Assembly (NCBI GenBank): GCA_003427395.1
Contig: BFEA01000024.1
Coordinates: 618,029-649,454, forward strand
Length of the DNA stretch: 31,426 nucleotides
Reading direction: 5' to 3'
From: Chara braunii
Taxonomy: Eukaryota > Streptophyta > Charophyceae > Charales > Characeae
Part shown: positions 1 through 10,860 of the stretch, one piece after another
Position numbering within the stretch: the stretch's first letter is position 1
How the letters are laid out: each line of letters opens with the position of its first letter
The notes under the pieces: model-generated
Seen by the model: only the letters and a program-made list of their open reading frames with translations
What the model was told of the DNA's origin: nothing
The model's database searches: none
Position numbers and translations under genes: made by a program

Positions 1-95
<95 letters not shown>

Positions 96-150
96 TATAG
101 AGAGAGAGAGACAAAGGGAGAGAATAGGATGATATATGTATATGTAGTAT

Positions 151-243
<93 letters not shown>

Positions 244-280
244 TAGAGAGAGAGAGAGACAAAGGGAGAGAATAGGATGA
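1..280. repeat. Compound microsatellite, duplicated
   Basis: A GATA tetranucleotide tract (1-94) is followed by a short GA run and a unique tail, then a CA dinucleotide tract (about 152-184), then a second GATA tract (about 187-242) with the same GA run and tail. The tail after each GATA tract is nearly the same (about 93-131 and 240-280), so the tract plus its right flank was duplicated, not just expanded. The window begins inside the first tract, so its full length is unknown. Confidence 0.95.
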
Positions 281-2394
281 TGGGCTGCAGTCGTGGAAGG
301 AGACTATTAATAGGGAGGGTTGAACAAAGGGAGGAAGAAGATGATATGGGATTCAAACCACATGCAAACAACAGCGGACGGTTCCCTGCACTCGGTCACA
401 TTGTTAGACAGTATCTGCATTTGGAAATTGGTGACTCTTCGTGTGCAGATCTGTGCTGCTATCCTCTAGCTGTAGTTGGCTCCTCTCGGCAGTGTGATTT
501 TGTCGACTCTCATGGACTGTCTCCGATGCTCATGGGTTTCTGTGCATGATGGTTTTCTAGTGACTTGACACATCCTCTGTCGGTGACTCCTACCATATAG
601 GACTGTGCCTTCTACACCGCGTCTGGCTTGTTCTTATGATAACCTTACTACCGTCTCATCGCTGTCATCAACACTGCCATGTCATGGTGATTGTGGTCAC
701 CATTATCACTATCATCAGCATTATCATTTCTATCATCATGATCATCATCCCAATCATTATCACCACTGTTCATTGCCACTACCTGTTGATTGTATCCTAT
801 ACATGCACATACTCTGAACCCTATGGCCAAATTTGGATTCTTACAAGTGGTTGCCAAACCCAGCATTCATGGCATTGCAGTTCCACAACATTCATGCTAG
901 GTGGTTGGCCATGTTTCGGGAAGCAACCCAGGGGATGAGGAGGACCACTGATAGCATTTGGGCATCTGAAGACAATACCCTTAATTGGACACAGTGGGGA
1001 AGATGCTCCTATTCTTCCTTACTAATTTCCTCCCTTCGCCAGTTGTTTACTTCACCATTTTTTAATTGTTTGAATTTGTTGCTTATTACTTTTGCTCTTT
1101 CATTTCGTCCTTTCCCAGGAAAAAATAGTACAACGGTGGGAAGAGTCAGGGAACTCAGGTGCTGTGCGTCTCACCTGTACACAGCGAAAGTAATTGTAAG
1201 ATGCAATCATTTTGAGCATTCCAATTCGCTCAAAGTTTGAAATACGTGGATTCGCCAGCTGGTTGCACATATCCTGCAAGTCGTCCTCATCTATAACCTT
1301 CAAACATCAAAGTATCAAACATGCGATGGCGACAACCACAGTTGCACTTACTTTGAGAATATGGATTGATCACTTCAATGCTAAACACATCATTTCAACA
1401 CTTCATCCAGCAAATCTCAGATGTGATAGATCATTCCAACACTAAATCCAGATATCCAAAATGCGTTTGACAAAGTTCACTGCAGAATTGTGCAAGGAAC
1501 CATGCAATGAGAACACCAATTTTCCAAAATGCAAAAGCTCATAGAAGAACAAGCGTGATTGTTAAGTTCAAGGCAGAACATCAAAGCTGATAGCACACCA
1601 ATCAGGAGCATCAGAACAGCAGTCTCTTGATGAAGAAAGCCCAACTTCTTGCCTCCAATCATCAATACAACAACAATATAGTAGTCCTACTGCGATGTCA
1701 CCACTCTACTCTACTTCCTACTTCCTCTAGGTAGTCATGCTATAACCTACTACACCTCACTCTCTGTCCACGTGTCATGCCCAGGATGCTACTTGAAGAC
1801 TTTGCTCACACAGGCTTCCTTCCCAAGACCAGCTAGGAACCACCAGTCCTCACTTCCTTCCTCTTCTCCTCGACCGTCTCTATATTCCGCCATCCTGCTG
1901 CACTGCTAGTGCTCGCCAGCCATGCCTAGCACCAGCCAGCAGCCACTGCAGGTGCTTCTTCTTCCTCGGGTGAGCTTGGGACCCAGCCTCTACGTTGAAC
2001 TGGAGACTGGGCCTACCGGTTCCTTGCAGGAGCTGGCGCCTGTTCTCAGGCCCACAACATTCCCCTTCCGACCTTTTCCTAGGCCAGCTGTCATCTCCCT
2101 CAGGCCCTCCTTCACTTGGGGCGGCCTAGTAAGGCATGGTGGACGCCTGTAGCCTTGCATTCTGACCCCCTCAGGTTCCAAGGCCTCTGAGAACCCTTAC
2201 TCTTCCTGACGTTGCCGTTGCTTTCCTCTTAGAACCCTCCTGTATTGCAGAACCAACTGAGGCACAAACTCTTTTAGTTCTTCTCTTGTGAACCACCGAT
2301 CCTCACTTGGTTTCAGGCGATGCATGAATGTCACTCAGTTCGGCATTTGTGGCTTCAGTGATTCCCTCCTTAATGGTGGCTTTAGCAGAGCAAT
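281..2394. other. Unassigned flank of element 1
   Basis: No complete gene is recognisable here. 690-770 is an imperfect ATC/CAT trinucleotide-rich patch. 826-1005 on the plus strand can be read as a protein-like stretch, but no start, splice sites or family supports it. 1175-1297 on the minus strand looks like a spliced exon and is listed separately. 1780-2390 is moderately GC-rich, with no gene or repeat boundary that I can see before the LTR at 2395. Confidence 0.5.
1175..1297 (-). CDS. Candidate internal exon of an unidentified gene
   Basis: On the minus strand a 123-base, 41-codon open segment is bounded upstream by a pyrimidine-leaning stretch ending in AG (1299-1298). Downstream it is bounded by CAG followed by GTGAGA, a near-ideal donor (donor GT at 1174-1173). 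The exon is phase 0 at both ends. The translation is acidic at its start, then mixed, and contains segments such as LANPRISNFERIGMLKMI, which look like ordinary protein and not low complexity. I do not recognise the family and could not find convincing neighbouring exons. It could be an exon of a real host gene, a gene fragment, or chance. Confidence 0.35.
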
Positions 2395-2696
2395 TGTCGC
2401 ACTCTGAGCCACACGGGCCCCAGTTAGGGCCCGGTTCCAGACAGGCAGGGTAGGCCTAAGGGACGACGATTCAGATGAGGCCCGGATGGGCCTGGACCAC
2501 GGCGGTTCAGGCAGGCCCAGTGTAGAAGCCCAGGCCAAACGGCCACAAGGCCGGTACCGGTCCAGCATAGGACCCACCGGCGGCGCTTCAGAGGCTGCCA
2601 CATTTTAGGCGCCAAGTCCAGTTTGAATCTGGACCGTCGATTCAGATCAACGGTCCAGGCCGGTAGGTACCAGCAGGTAAGAGGCCGGCCCAGCAC

Positions 2697-2704
2697 TACA
2701 AAAG
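2697..2704 (+). promoter_or_regulatory. Possible TATA-like element in the 5' LTR
   Basis: TACAAAAG lies about 300 bases into the LTR, in an otherwise GC-rich stretch. It is the best TATA-like word in the part shared by both LTRs, though the 3' copy is hidden by the N gap. The assignment rests on position and composition only. Confidence 0.25.
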
Positions 2705-2939
2705 GCTGGGTACCAGCCTCCGTAGGTTAGAGTTAGTATGGACGAGAGTTAGTCTTCGGGATTAGCGCAGCTTGGCAGCATTAAGGAGATTAGCGCAGCG
2801 CAGCGGCATTAGGGAGAGCAGCCAGGCGACGACGAGCGCAGCAGCGAGAGGAACAGCACGGCGGCCCTGCCGTGCCATAGCTACCAGTCAGGTACCAGGA
2901 GGAAGGCTCTGCCTTCTCTCCCTCTGTTCCTCGGCCCCC

Positions 2940-2940
<1 letters not shown>

Positions 2941-2990
<50 letters not shown>
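2941..2990. repeat. (CT)n microsatellite within the LTR
   Basis: About 25 units of CT. In the 3' LTR the corresponding position falls inside the N gap (13220-13712), so this tract may be what broke the assembly there. Confidence 0.95.
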
Positions 2991-2992
<2 letters not shown>

Positions 2993-4533
2993 CTCCTACC
3001 TTCTCAGTCTAAGTCTACTTCTGGGTTCTCATACGGGACTACTGCACTATGAAGGATGGTTACGAATTCTGATAGACTACGAGCTGAGGACTACTCGGGG
3101 ATCTGATTTCATCTTCCTTCTGAAGATGTACTTGACATTGTGAGATCGATATCTGAGATATTGTGAGACTTGGCATTCGCGACATTTCGGACTTTCGTCA
3201 CTTCTGACATTTCAAGTTACCATCTTTGGAAACACTGAGTTGACGTCATCTTCCCTCTCCTCCTCCTTTCGTCTCTCTCCTCTCTCCTTTCGTCCGTGGA
3301 TGATCTCAGTCCCTGGCCTTTTGTCTACGTCTGAGGCCAGGGCATTCACACCCCTGATGAATGTTTGAGAGTGTTCGATTGCAGTCCGAGTCAGGTCCGA
3401 GTCAGTCCAAGGTATCTCAAGTCTTCCGCTTGCATTTGTATTAACTCTGTATTATCTGGTCGGTTCTGGGAATCTGCGCCATACTTATGACTGTGTTTCA
3501 CAAGTATGTGTAATAACCCTGTTCAGAAGTAGCCTGGGGCCCAGAACTCAGCCCCAGGCCACGCAGACCTGAGAAGGTCTGCGCTGGGCTGTGTGACGAA
3601 GACACGCCGAGGCCTGAGTCTGTCGAGTGCGGCTGTGTGACCGAACGCTGCACACAGGAAATTCAAGAGTCAAAGTCAACTGTAGAGTCAAAGGTACCGC
3701 ACCCAGGCCCTGGGTTGGATACACTCACTTGTTGTGCGCAGGTACCCAGACAGCATCCAGGCCGGAGGGAATTCGGTTTCAGGTTGATCTGAGCCCTCAT
3801 TCGCATTGAGATCTGGACGGCTGAGGGATACAGCATCCGGGGTCCAGACCCCGCGTCAACACTACATAAGAGTTGACTTCCTGGCTTTGACATTCATTCT
3901 GTCTTGTGTTGATGCTGACTTCACGCATTGACTTTGACACTGGCTTGACGCTGCGACGCTGGCTCGACGCTGCTGGCATTGTGACTTGGCGAGGTGCTGC
4001 TATTCTGGCATGGTGGCCGGCTTGCTCCTGTCTTCTTGGCCTGCTGACGTGGCAGCTGCCATGCACCTTCGCTGATGTGGCTGCTGCCACGTGTATCATG
4101 CTGATGTGGCTGCTGTCCACGTTTGGGACTACATATTCGGCATTGCTGTTCTGTTCGTCGTCACTTCAGGAGGAGATCAGGACTGTGGGGAGTTCGAGGA
4201 TACGTACCTGGTGGTCTTCATGTCGACATTGCTCCAGATGCTGATGTGGAACTGATTAGTCGTGCCACGTGGCACATTGAGGATACTCGGATACTCGTTC
4301 AGACTATTGATTGTTGAGGTGGCAGGAGGAGGGAGCCCGAAGCAGGAGTGGGCAGTTTCTTCCTCTCCTTTGTCTTTTCTCCCTCCTCTCTCTTCGTCTG
4401 TGTATGATATCTCACTTCATTCTGTCTGGTCTCAATTTTTTATTATTTGTAATCATCAGCCGATGGACATTTATCTGGACTTGCATTGTTGACAACTGTC
4501 TCACGATCTGGGTTCATTACATATGCAACAGTT

Positions 4534-4545
4534 TGGTATCGGAGC
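4534..4545 (+). promoter_or_regulatory. Primer binding site of element 1
   Basis: TGGTATCGGAGC lies three bases after the presumed LTR end. It matches the classic plant initiator-tRNA-Met PBS (TGGTATCAGAGC) at 11 of 12 positions. It would prime minus-strand DNA synthesis. The same variant G occurs in all three PBS-like sites of this window. Confidence 0.85.
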
Positions 4546-4568
4546 AGACCAGCATTGGATGACTCACC

Positions 4569-4569
<1 letters not shown>

Positions 4570-4623
<54 letters not shown>
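4570..4623. repeat. (TTGA)n microsatellite
   Basis: About 13 units of TTGA/GATT directly downstream of the PBS, in the element leader. Confidence 0.95.
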
Positions 4624-4649
4624 ATCTACACCTGCACTCTGTTATCATT

Positions 4650-4825
4650 AAAATTGCAAGTTGCAATTTTTTTTTCTTTTCTTCTATTTTCTTTTCTCAT
4701 ACTTTCATAGTAATTAGGTCGTTAAAATTATAATTTTAGGTATGCGACTTTTCTCCATATCGGGCAATTAGGGAATCGCTGATTACGAGCAACCTAATTA
4801 GCGCTAATTAGGGTTAGTCCTAACC
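4650..4825. repeat. Cluster of perfect palindromes in the element 1 leader
   Basis: Four inverted repeats follow each other within 180 bases. 4650-4670 has 10-bp arms (AAAATTGCAA and TTGCAATTTT) around a single G. 4723-4738 is the 16-bp palindrome TAAAATTATAATTTTA. 4793-4812 is the 20-bp palindrome CCTAATTAGCGCTAATTAGG. 4812-4825 has GGTTAG and CTAACC arms around TC. They begin about 105 bases after the PBS. In retroviruses the same leader position carries the palindromic dimer-initiation and packaging hairpins. That analogy is an inference. Confidence 0.8.
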
Positions 4826-6396
4826 TAATCTAAACGGCCTATCTTACCTATGCGAAGTAAGTGCCAGCCAGGCACCGCGCTAATCAGGGCAGATCGGGCC
4901 TGAGCACGGCCATATTCAAACTACAACTTCACGGAACTTTCACTTTTTGCAAACTGCATCTTTTTTTTTGCGTTTGAAAGGTTGAATCTTTCCAGCAAAT
5001 TGTGTATCTTCCTACTACCATTCATCTTCTACTTAATGAGCGACCTCGTGATGATGCTAAATTCTTCCAATGCAAATTTCGTGAAATTATTGAAATTATG
5101 TTCAAATGTTTAAACTTGCTTAAACTTTATTCATTGTTATTTGTGCAAATTTAAATATTTGTAATGACCCGCCAAAAACACAGACTGAGAACACTGCTGA
5201 TTTCTGGGATTTGTCACTGGAATGAATGCCTTGCTGTGATTCCCGCATTCTGCTGTGGTCCCAAGTCTGTGTGTATGCGTGCCTGCTGGTTTGCAGGCCT
5301 GTCTGAGTGCTTGCCGGTTGTGTGTGTGTGCGTGCCTGCTGGTTTGCATGCCTGTCTGAGTGCTTGCTGGTTGGGTATGTGGGGTGACCCACAAGGGTAC
5401 TTGTTGGTTGCAAGGCCCACCGGGCCGGTACTTACCTGTGGCCNTGACTTTGAAGGGTTGCANGGGGGTAAACACGCCGGTAGCGGGGAGTAGGCCCACG
5501 ACACTTAGAGCAGCTGGGGAAAAACACTCAAGTAGCAGGTAGGCCGAGCNGAAGAAGACAAAAAGTTGGCATTTTTAGAGGCCCAGTAGCNGTAGGTTAG
5601 AGGTANGCCGGTACCAGTCCAAGTAGCCCGGGTCTAGGGCCTGTGCGGACAATAACAGAGCCTGNAATGATGTTTCCCTCCAAAAGGGAGGAGGTACCGG
5701 TTGCTGGGAGGCCGCTTGGCCTAGGAAGTCACCGCCCAGGAGGCCGGTAGGCCGCTATATCTTCAGGAAGAGCGGAGAGCTCTTCCTCATTTGCGGTATG
5801 CAAGGATTGGCGACATGCTGCTGGAGCGCAGCGCTGGACTGAAGCATCGCTGGTTGGAGGTGAAGGTCCGTTGGGGCTCAGCCTGGCTATGGCGAGCACC
5901 CCAGCTTGAGGAGGAGGAAGAAGGGGGGCATGGTAGGAGAGTAATAGGGCACTTACCTGGCTATGGTCGACACCGTCTTCATCACCTTGTTGGGCGCTGC
6001 ATCTGGAAGGCCCCAGTTGGGGTAGCGCTGCACCAGGGCAGCTCGAGGCAGAGTCAGGCATAGCGGACCAAGTCAAGCAGCGGCATAGCTGCTTTGGGTT
6101 GTCTTCTGGACATCAGGGCAGCACCATAGCTGCCACCCAGTAGTCCGCCATGGCCTATGCATGAGAGAGGAGGTTGAAGGAGGGAAGACATAGCCATGGT
6201 NGACTTGNTGTTGTTGTTGTTGTTGTGAGTTGAGTCAGCAGTAAGGGGGAACTTCGGACATTGATTCTGGTTCATCCATACATTGTTATTATTATTATTG
6301 AGAGAAGAATAAGATTGGTGAAGAGAAGGAGGAAGGAGGAAGGAGGAAGGAGGAAGGTGGAGAGAGAAGGGGGAATTGTCATTGGTCTTGCTGGTG

Positions 6397-6428
<32 letters not shown>

Positions 6429-6818
6429 CTTCTTTACCTCTCCTCTGGTCTTTATCTCTTTACAAGTGCTTTCATTTCTTTCGCAATTGGGTGGCATTGT
6501 CTTTCATTGTGAATTTGCACTTGGGAAATGACCAGGATCGTAACATATTCCTTAATTAAATATTTAACCTTTGCGAAATTAAGTATTGCAATGTTAAGTA
6601 TTCTTTAATTGAATATTAAATCTTTTGCCAAAATTCCGATTAAATTTTATTTAAATTCTCAAAATTTGAAAATTCATCGGGGGGGGATTTTTTTTCTTTG
6701 ATTAGTGTCAGACTTCGAGGTCAGGGGAGAAAGGGACTGTCTGTGCATTGCTTGCCTCTCTGCCCTTCCTCCACACCCTACCTTCTCTCTTCTCCTCTCG
6801 GTATACGGTTGCCAGCCT
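4826..6818 (+). other. Non-coding leader of element 1
   Basis: About 2 kb without a supportable gene. 5276-5372 holds two copies of a 44-base segment at a 53-base period. 5390-6200 is GC-rich and carries eight isolated Ns (5444, 5463, 5550, 5591, 5606, 5665, 6201, 6208), so base calls there are weak. Microsatellites lie at about 6208-6227 (TTG), 6327-6357 (GGA/GGAA) and 6399-6434 (TTC). 6540-6680 is AT-rich. Some of this may be a later insertion, because leaders are usually shorter. Confidence 0.55.
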
Positions 6819-7090
6819 CCGGACACGTCAGCAAAGTGCCACCTCAGCAGTGACACCTCGGCAGTGACACATCGGCAGAGCGACACCTCGGCAGTGACAC
6901 ATCAGCAGAGTGCCACTTCAACAGTGCCGCATCAGCAGAATGCCACTTCAGCAGTGACACATCAGCAGAGTGCCACCTCAGCAGTGACACGACAGCAGAG
7001 TGCCACCTCAGCAGTGACACGTCAGCAGAGTGCCACCTCAACTGTGCCACATCAGCAGGAGCCACCTCAGCGGTGACCCATCAGCAGCCG
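6819..7090 (+). repeat. 30-bp tandem repeats just upstream of gag
   Basis: Imperfect copies of a 30-base unit (about 8-9 units). The cleanest copies are at about 6960-7050, around the word CAGCAGAGTGCCACCTCAGC. Read in the gag frame, the unit encodes a 10-residue repeat of the type TSAVTRQQSA. The frame is open from about 6705 to a TGA at 7074-7076. After that stop it is open again through 11 codons into the gag ATG at 7110. The repeats could be an old N-terminal extension of Gag closed by one stop, or a 5' untranslated repeat that is open by chance. Confidence 0.85.
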
Positions 7091-7109
7091 ACGTAGGCCA
7101 GAGTACTTG

Positions 7110-8990
7110 ATGCGCCGCAGCCAACGACTGGCCGAGCGTGGATCCGCAAGAGCCAAGCCTCAACAAGGACCTAGGACCCCTCAGGTTCCGCGCAGGCCAC
7201 GCACGACCATGGCTGCTACCGCTGGCGACAATGCACAAGCCAGCCCCAAGAGGCCCGTCACCCCTCCTGTCCCAGTTCAGCAGGACGATGAACCACTTCT
7301 AGCGTTTCTCAAACGGCTCCAGCTCTACTCGGAGACCACGGCAGCTGAACTCAGCAAGTGGGAAGAGGAGGAAGCCGCCCGCCAGCAGGAAATTCAACGC
7401 CAGCTGGCAGAGGCAGAGGCAGCACGTCAGCAGGCCGCAGCCGAAGCTGCAGCAGCCGCATGGTTGCAACAGCAGCAGGTCGAAGCAAGTCAACACCAAG
7501 CTCGTTACCAAGCCACGATGGACCTTGCACGCGACGAAGCCACGTATTGCAGGCTACTTCGACGACAACATTTCCACGAAACCGAAGAACGGGAAGAGCC
7601 AACCGAGGAAGAAAGTAACAAGGAAGGTATAGCAGTACTGATGGAGAATCTGTTGTACACGTGCACTTGGCAGCAACGTGAACTGCTGGCCATACGGCAG
7701 GTCTTCATCTGCCATGAAACAACATTCAAGGCAATGGACAAGAAGATCACTACCCTGCAGGCCGAGAACAGCATAGTACACGCCGCCAACAACCAGCAGC
7801 AGACACTCAACAGCCAGCAGCAGACACTCAACCACCAGTTGCAGGCAGATGTCAGCATGGGGTTGGCACAACTGTCGGCAGCTGCGCCAACGGGCAGTGC
7901 AGTGGTAGACTGCAGCCCAGCTTTGGCCGCACAGGCCAAGCAACTCGAACAGCGGATCAACCACACGGTCGCATCCCTCGGCGACATCAGCAAGTTTGCT
8001 GGAGCAACGACAGTCAGCAATCAGCTGCAGACGCTCAGCGACCGCATCGAGCAACGATCGGCCGCTGCCACCAAGGAATGGAAGATGCCGAACTTCAAGA
8101 TCGAGAAGTTCGATGACTATCACAAGACCGAACCGCTGCAATGGTGGATGGCTTTCAACGCAGAGGCGGATGTACATCACACACCCGCCCATCAGTGGCT
8201 TGACGCACTCTACCTCCAACTCATCGGAGGGGCGCAGGCTTTCATGACATGGTCGTCACGTTGGAATGCACCATCGTCAACCTCCACACGAAGATTACGT
8301 GGGAGGAATTCGAGAAGAAATGGAAGACCCGGTTCATGGTCAACAATGACAAACGGCATGCCATGAACAAGATCTTCCGCATCTACCAAGGCCAGCAAGC
8401 GTCACGGGAATGGCTGACGGAGTGGCAACGACTCGTCGCCACCCTGGAGTTGAACTTACCATTCGACACAATCCAGGCCAAATTTTTTGCTCGGTCATGT
8501 GACGCCTTGACAGCAGCGCTGGGCACCGAGTTTCAGTATGAGACCTTTGATGATCTGATCTCAAAGGCAAGAGAACTAATCCAAGGGAACTGGCGTGCGG
8601 CCAACGAGACCCGCCAACAGCCCGGTTACGTGGAGAAAGGCAAGGGTCAACGGGCGCCGCAAGTAGCAGCAGTCCAGCAAGGAACAAGTGAGGACCCCGC
8701 AGCCGCGTCTACATCAAGTGACGGAGATGTGGCGGCAATGATACCACCTCAACGCTCAAGACCCCGAGGGGGAAAACAGAAGGCGAAACCAGCATCGGCG
8801 GATGGAGCACGACAGGCACCATGGACAAAGTTCGGCATTACCGAAGACATGTTCAAGTTGCGACAGAAATGGGGATGCTGTTTTTGGTGCAACAACACCA
8901 AACACATCACCAGTCGACAAGGACAAGGAGAATGCCAAACGTCCAAGCTCGGGAAAATGAGCACCGCGGAAGTGCAGCGACATCACTTCC
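7110..8990 (+). pseudogene. gag: Ty3/gypsy gag (frame-broken)
   Basis: Encodes the capsid/nucleocapsid precursor that packages element RNA. The ATG at 7110 was chosen because an RRSQR-type basic N-terminus follows. Residues about 60-125 form an Ala/Gln/Glu-rich, coiled-coil-like segment, and a second Gln-rich stretch (NNQQQTLNSQQQTL type) lies near 230. From about residue 328 a Retrotrans_gag-like core appears (FKIEKFDDYH, WWMAFNAEAD, LYLQLIGGAQAF). The core continues after a -1-type frame change between about 8250 and 8262, with KITWEEFEKKW and REWLTEWQRLVATLEL. Near 8877-8920 a zinc knuckle CX2CX4H is seen, but the fourth ligand position is Gln, not Cys. The frame closes at 9019, and the protease frame overlaps it from about 8960. 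The frame change and the damaged knuckle make it a likely pseudogene. Confidence 0.85.
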
Positions 8991-9897
8991 CAATCCGCTG
9001 GAGTCGGCTGCCTTGCTAGAAGCCTCTCTCACATCCGGGGATGACGCGGTAGTCGCAAGTTCTCGCATTGAGTTCGAGAACTATGCTGTCGAGCTGGTCC
9101 CACCGTTGAACCAGCCTCTCCACGTGCAAGATTCAAGCGCATGCGCGGTAGTTCCGCCGTTGGACAACGAACCGGTTGCTTCGCCAGCCCTTCTATCGGA
9201 GGATCCGTCAACTTGGGCGAGTCTTGAGGAACTCGACCCGCTGACGGTTGAAGACTTCCAATGGTTGCCTCTTCCCTCCGCCGGTTCTTTGCCAACACCG
9301 CATTGCAATGCCTTAATGGCACATTTGCGTGAATACTTGCACGCTGCAGTACCACCTCTGTTGACGGACGGCGGAGTAGCGGTTGTTGATCTTTGTAACT
9401 ATCTTGCGAAGATCGACCGCGAGTACGCAACGCAACGGTACGTTGACATCGACGCGTCACTCCTCTACATCCGCATTCAGATCGGAAAGGCGACCTGCAG
9501 TGCCTTGATCGATTGTGGAGCGACTCGCAACTACATCAGCCAAGACTTCATGGCATGCGCCGGGCTTGGCCCGCGCGTTCGAAGGAAAAGTCAGCCTACG
9601 CACGTCACGTTGGCCGATGGTCACACACAAAAGTCAATCGACCGATGCGTTGACTCGGTGCCCGTGTACTTTGCCCCTCTAGCATGCGAGGTCGTGTCTT
9701 TCGACATATTGGACACGAAGTTCGATATGATCCTCGGCATGTCGTGGCTGCAAAGCGAAGACCATCCGGTGAACTTCTATCGATGCACCGTTCACGTCCG
9801 TGATCGGCGCGGCGAATTAGTCCCGTGTACGGTGCCGCTTCCTCATTCTTCGATTGGTTGTCACGTGGTATCCGCGGCGAGCATTCGCCAATCCATC
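8960..9897 (+). pseudogene. pro: Pol: linker and aspartic protease
   Basis: This is the start of pol, one frame back from the second part of gag (a -1 change, either programmed or a base loss). An acidic linker runs to about 9440. The retropepsin follows: YIRIQIGKATCSALI leads to the active-site motif DCGAT (9511-9525), then FDILDTKFDMILGMSWL, the typical hydrophobic-hydrophobic-G second half of the fold. The usual motif is D(S/T)GA; here Ser is Cys. The enzyme would cleave the Gag-Pol precursor in the particle. The frame is stopped by TGA at 9898-9900 just before the RT domain, which continues in the same frame. Confidence 0.85.
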
Positions 9898-9900
9898 TGA

Positions 9901-10857
9901 TGGAACGACATCGAGGAGATGGGCATATGTTTTCTTCGCGCCCTCCAACCCGGTGATCAGCCCAAGACAGATACGTCGGACCCACGCATCATCGAGCTGT
10001 TGGACAGCTATGAGGATGTCTTCCAAGCTCCCGCCGGAGTCATACCGGATCAGCCCATACGCCACGGGATCACTCTCAAGGACGGCGCCGTACCTCCGCG
10101 CGGATGTATCTACCACATGAGCGAAGAGGAACTTCAAGTGCTTCGGGCACAACTAGACGACCTCTTAGCCAAGGGCTGGATTCGCCCTAGCTGTTCGTCA
10201 TACGGTGCTCCCGTTCTCTTCGTCCAGAAGAAGAACAAGGATCTTCGTTTGTGCATCGACTATCGGAAACTTAACGCACAAACGATCAAGAACGCCGACC
10301 CTCTCCCTCGGATCGATGATCTTCTCGAGCGACTAGGCGGCGCCAAGTACTTCTCAAAGCTTGACCTCAAGTCCGGATACCACCAGATCGAGATCCAGCC
10401 AAGAGATTGGTACAAAACCGCATTCAAGACGCAGTATGGGCACTTTGAGTGGATCGTCATGCCTTTCTGTCTCGCCAATGCCCCGGCTACTTTCCAAGCG
10501 GCCATGACGACGGAATTCCGCGACTTGCTCGACCGCACCGTACTCATTTACCTTAATGATATCTTGGTTTATAGTCGGACGCTGGACGAGCACCTCAAGC
10601 ACCTTCGCGCCGTATTGGAGCGGCTCCGTATCGCCAAGTACAAGGCAAACCGCGACAAGTGCGAGTTTGCCCATCAAGAGCTGGAGTACTTGGGCCATTA
10701 CGTTACGCCGCAAGGCATTCGTCCGCTCGCGGACAAGGTACAACCCATTCGAGATTGGCCGGACCTCAAGTGTACTATCGACGTCCGCTCCTTTCTCGGC
10801 TTGGCATCATACTACATGCGCTTCGTCAAAGGATTTCAACGCATCGCTGCACCATTG
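9901..10857 (+). pseudogene. pol: Pol: reverse transcriptase
   Basis: RNA-dependent DNA polymerase domain. Visible blocks include YGAPVLFVQKKNKDLRLCIDYR (fingers), FSKLDLKSGYHQIEI with the first catalytic Asp, and NAPATFQAAM. The catalytic YxDD block reads YLND, with AAT at 10555-10557 where the first Asp of the pair should be. FEYLGH-like, IRPLADKV and SFLGLASYY blocks follow in the correct order. The residue before LANAPATF is Cys where Gly is usual. The frame is preceded by a TGA (9898-9900) and ended by a TAG (10858-10860), and coding resumes in the same frame. Length and block order match a full Ty3 RT, but this copy should be inactive. Confidence 0.92.
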
Positions 10858-10860
10858 TAG

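Larger units (their letters stand above)
2395..4530 (+). mobile_element. 5' LTR of Ty3/gypsy element 1
   Basis: The left end starts with TG at 2395. The sequence 2395-3212 is repeated at 12935-13941, downstream of the pol genes. By eye the first 275 aligned bases differ at about 12 positions (roughly 96% identity). The right end is placed at the CA of 4529-4530, three bases before the PBS, giving TGT...ACA ends and about 2.1 kb. The portion after 3212 has no counterpart in the 3' LTR, so either this LTR is chimeric or 3213-4530 is an insertion. Repeated GCTGATGTGGC-type words occur at 4040-4250. The right boundary is less certain than the left. Confidence 0.7.

Noticed and set aside
826-1005. 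Plus-strand exon around the PNPAFMALQFHNIHARW-type reading
   Set aside because: No acceptor or donor pair of good quality, no start and no recognisable family. It may be a chance open stretch.
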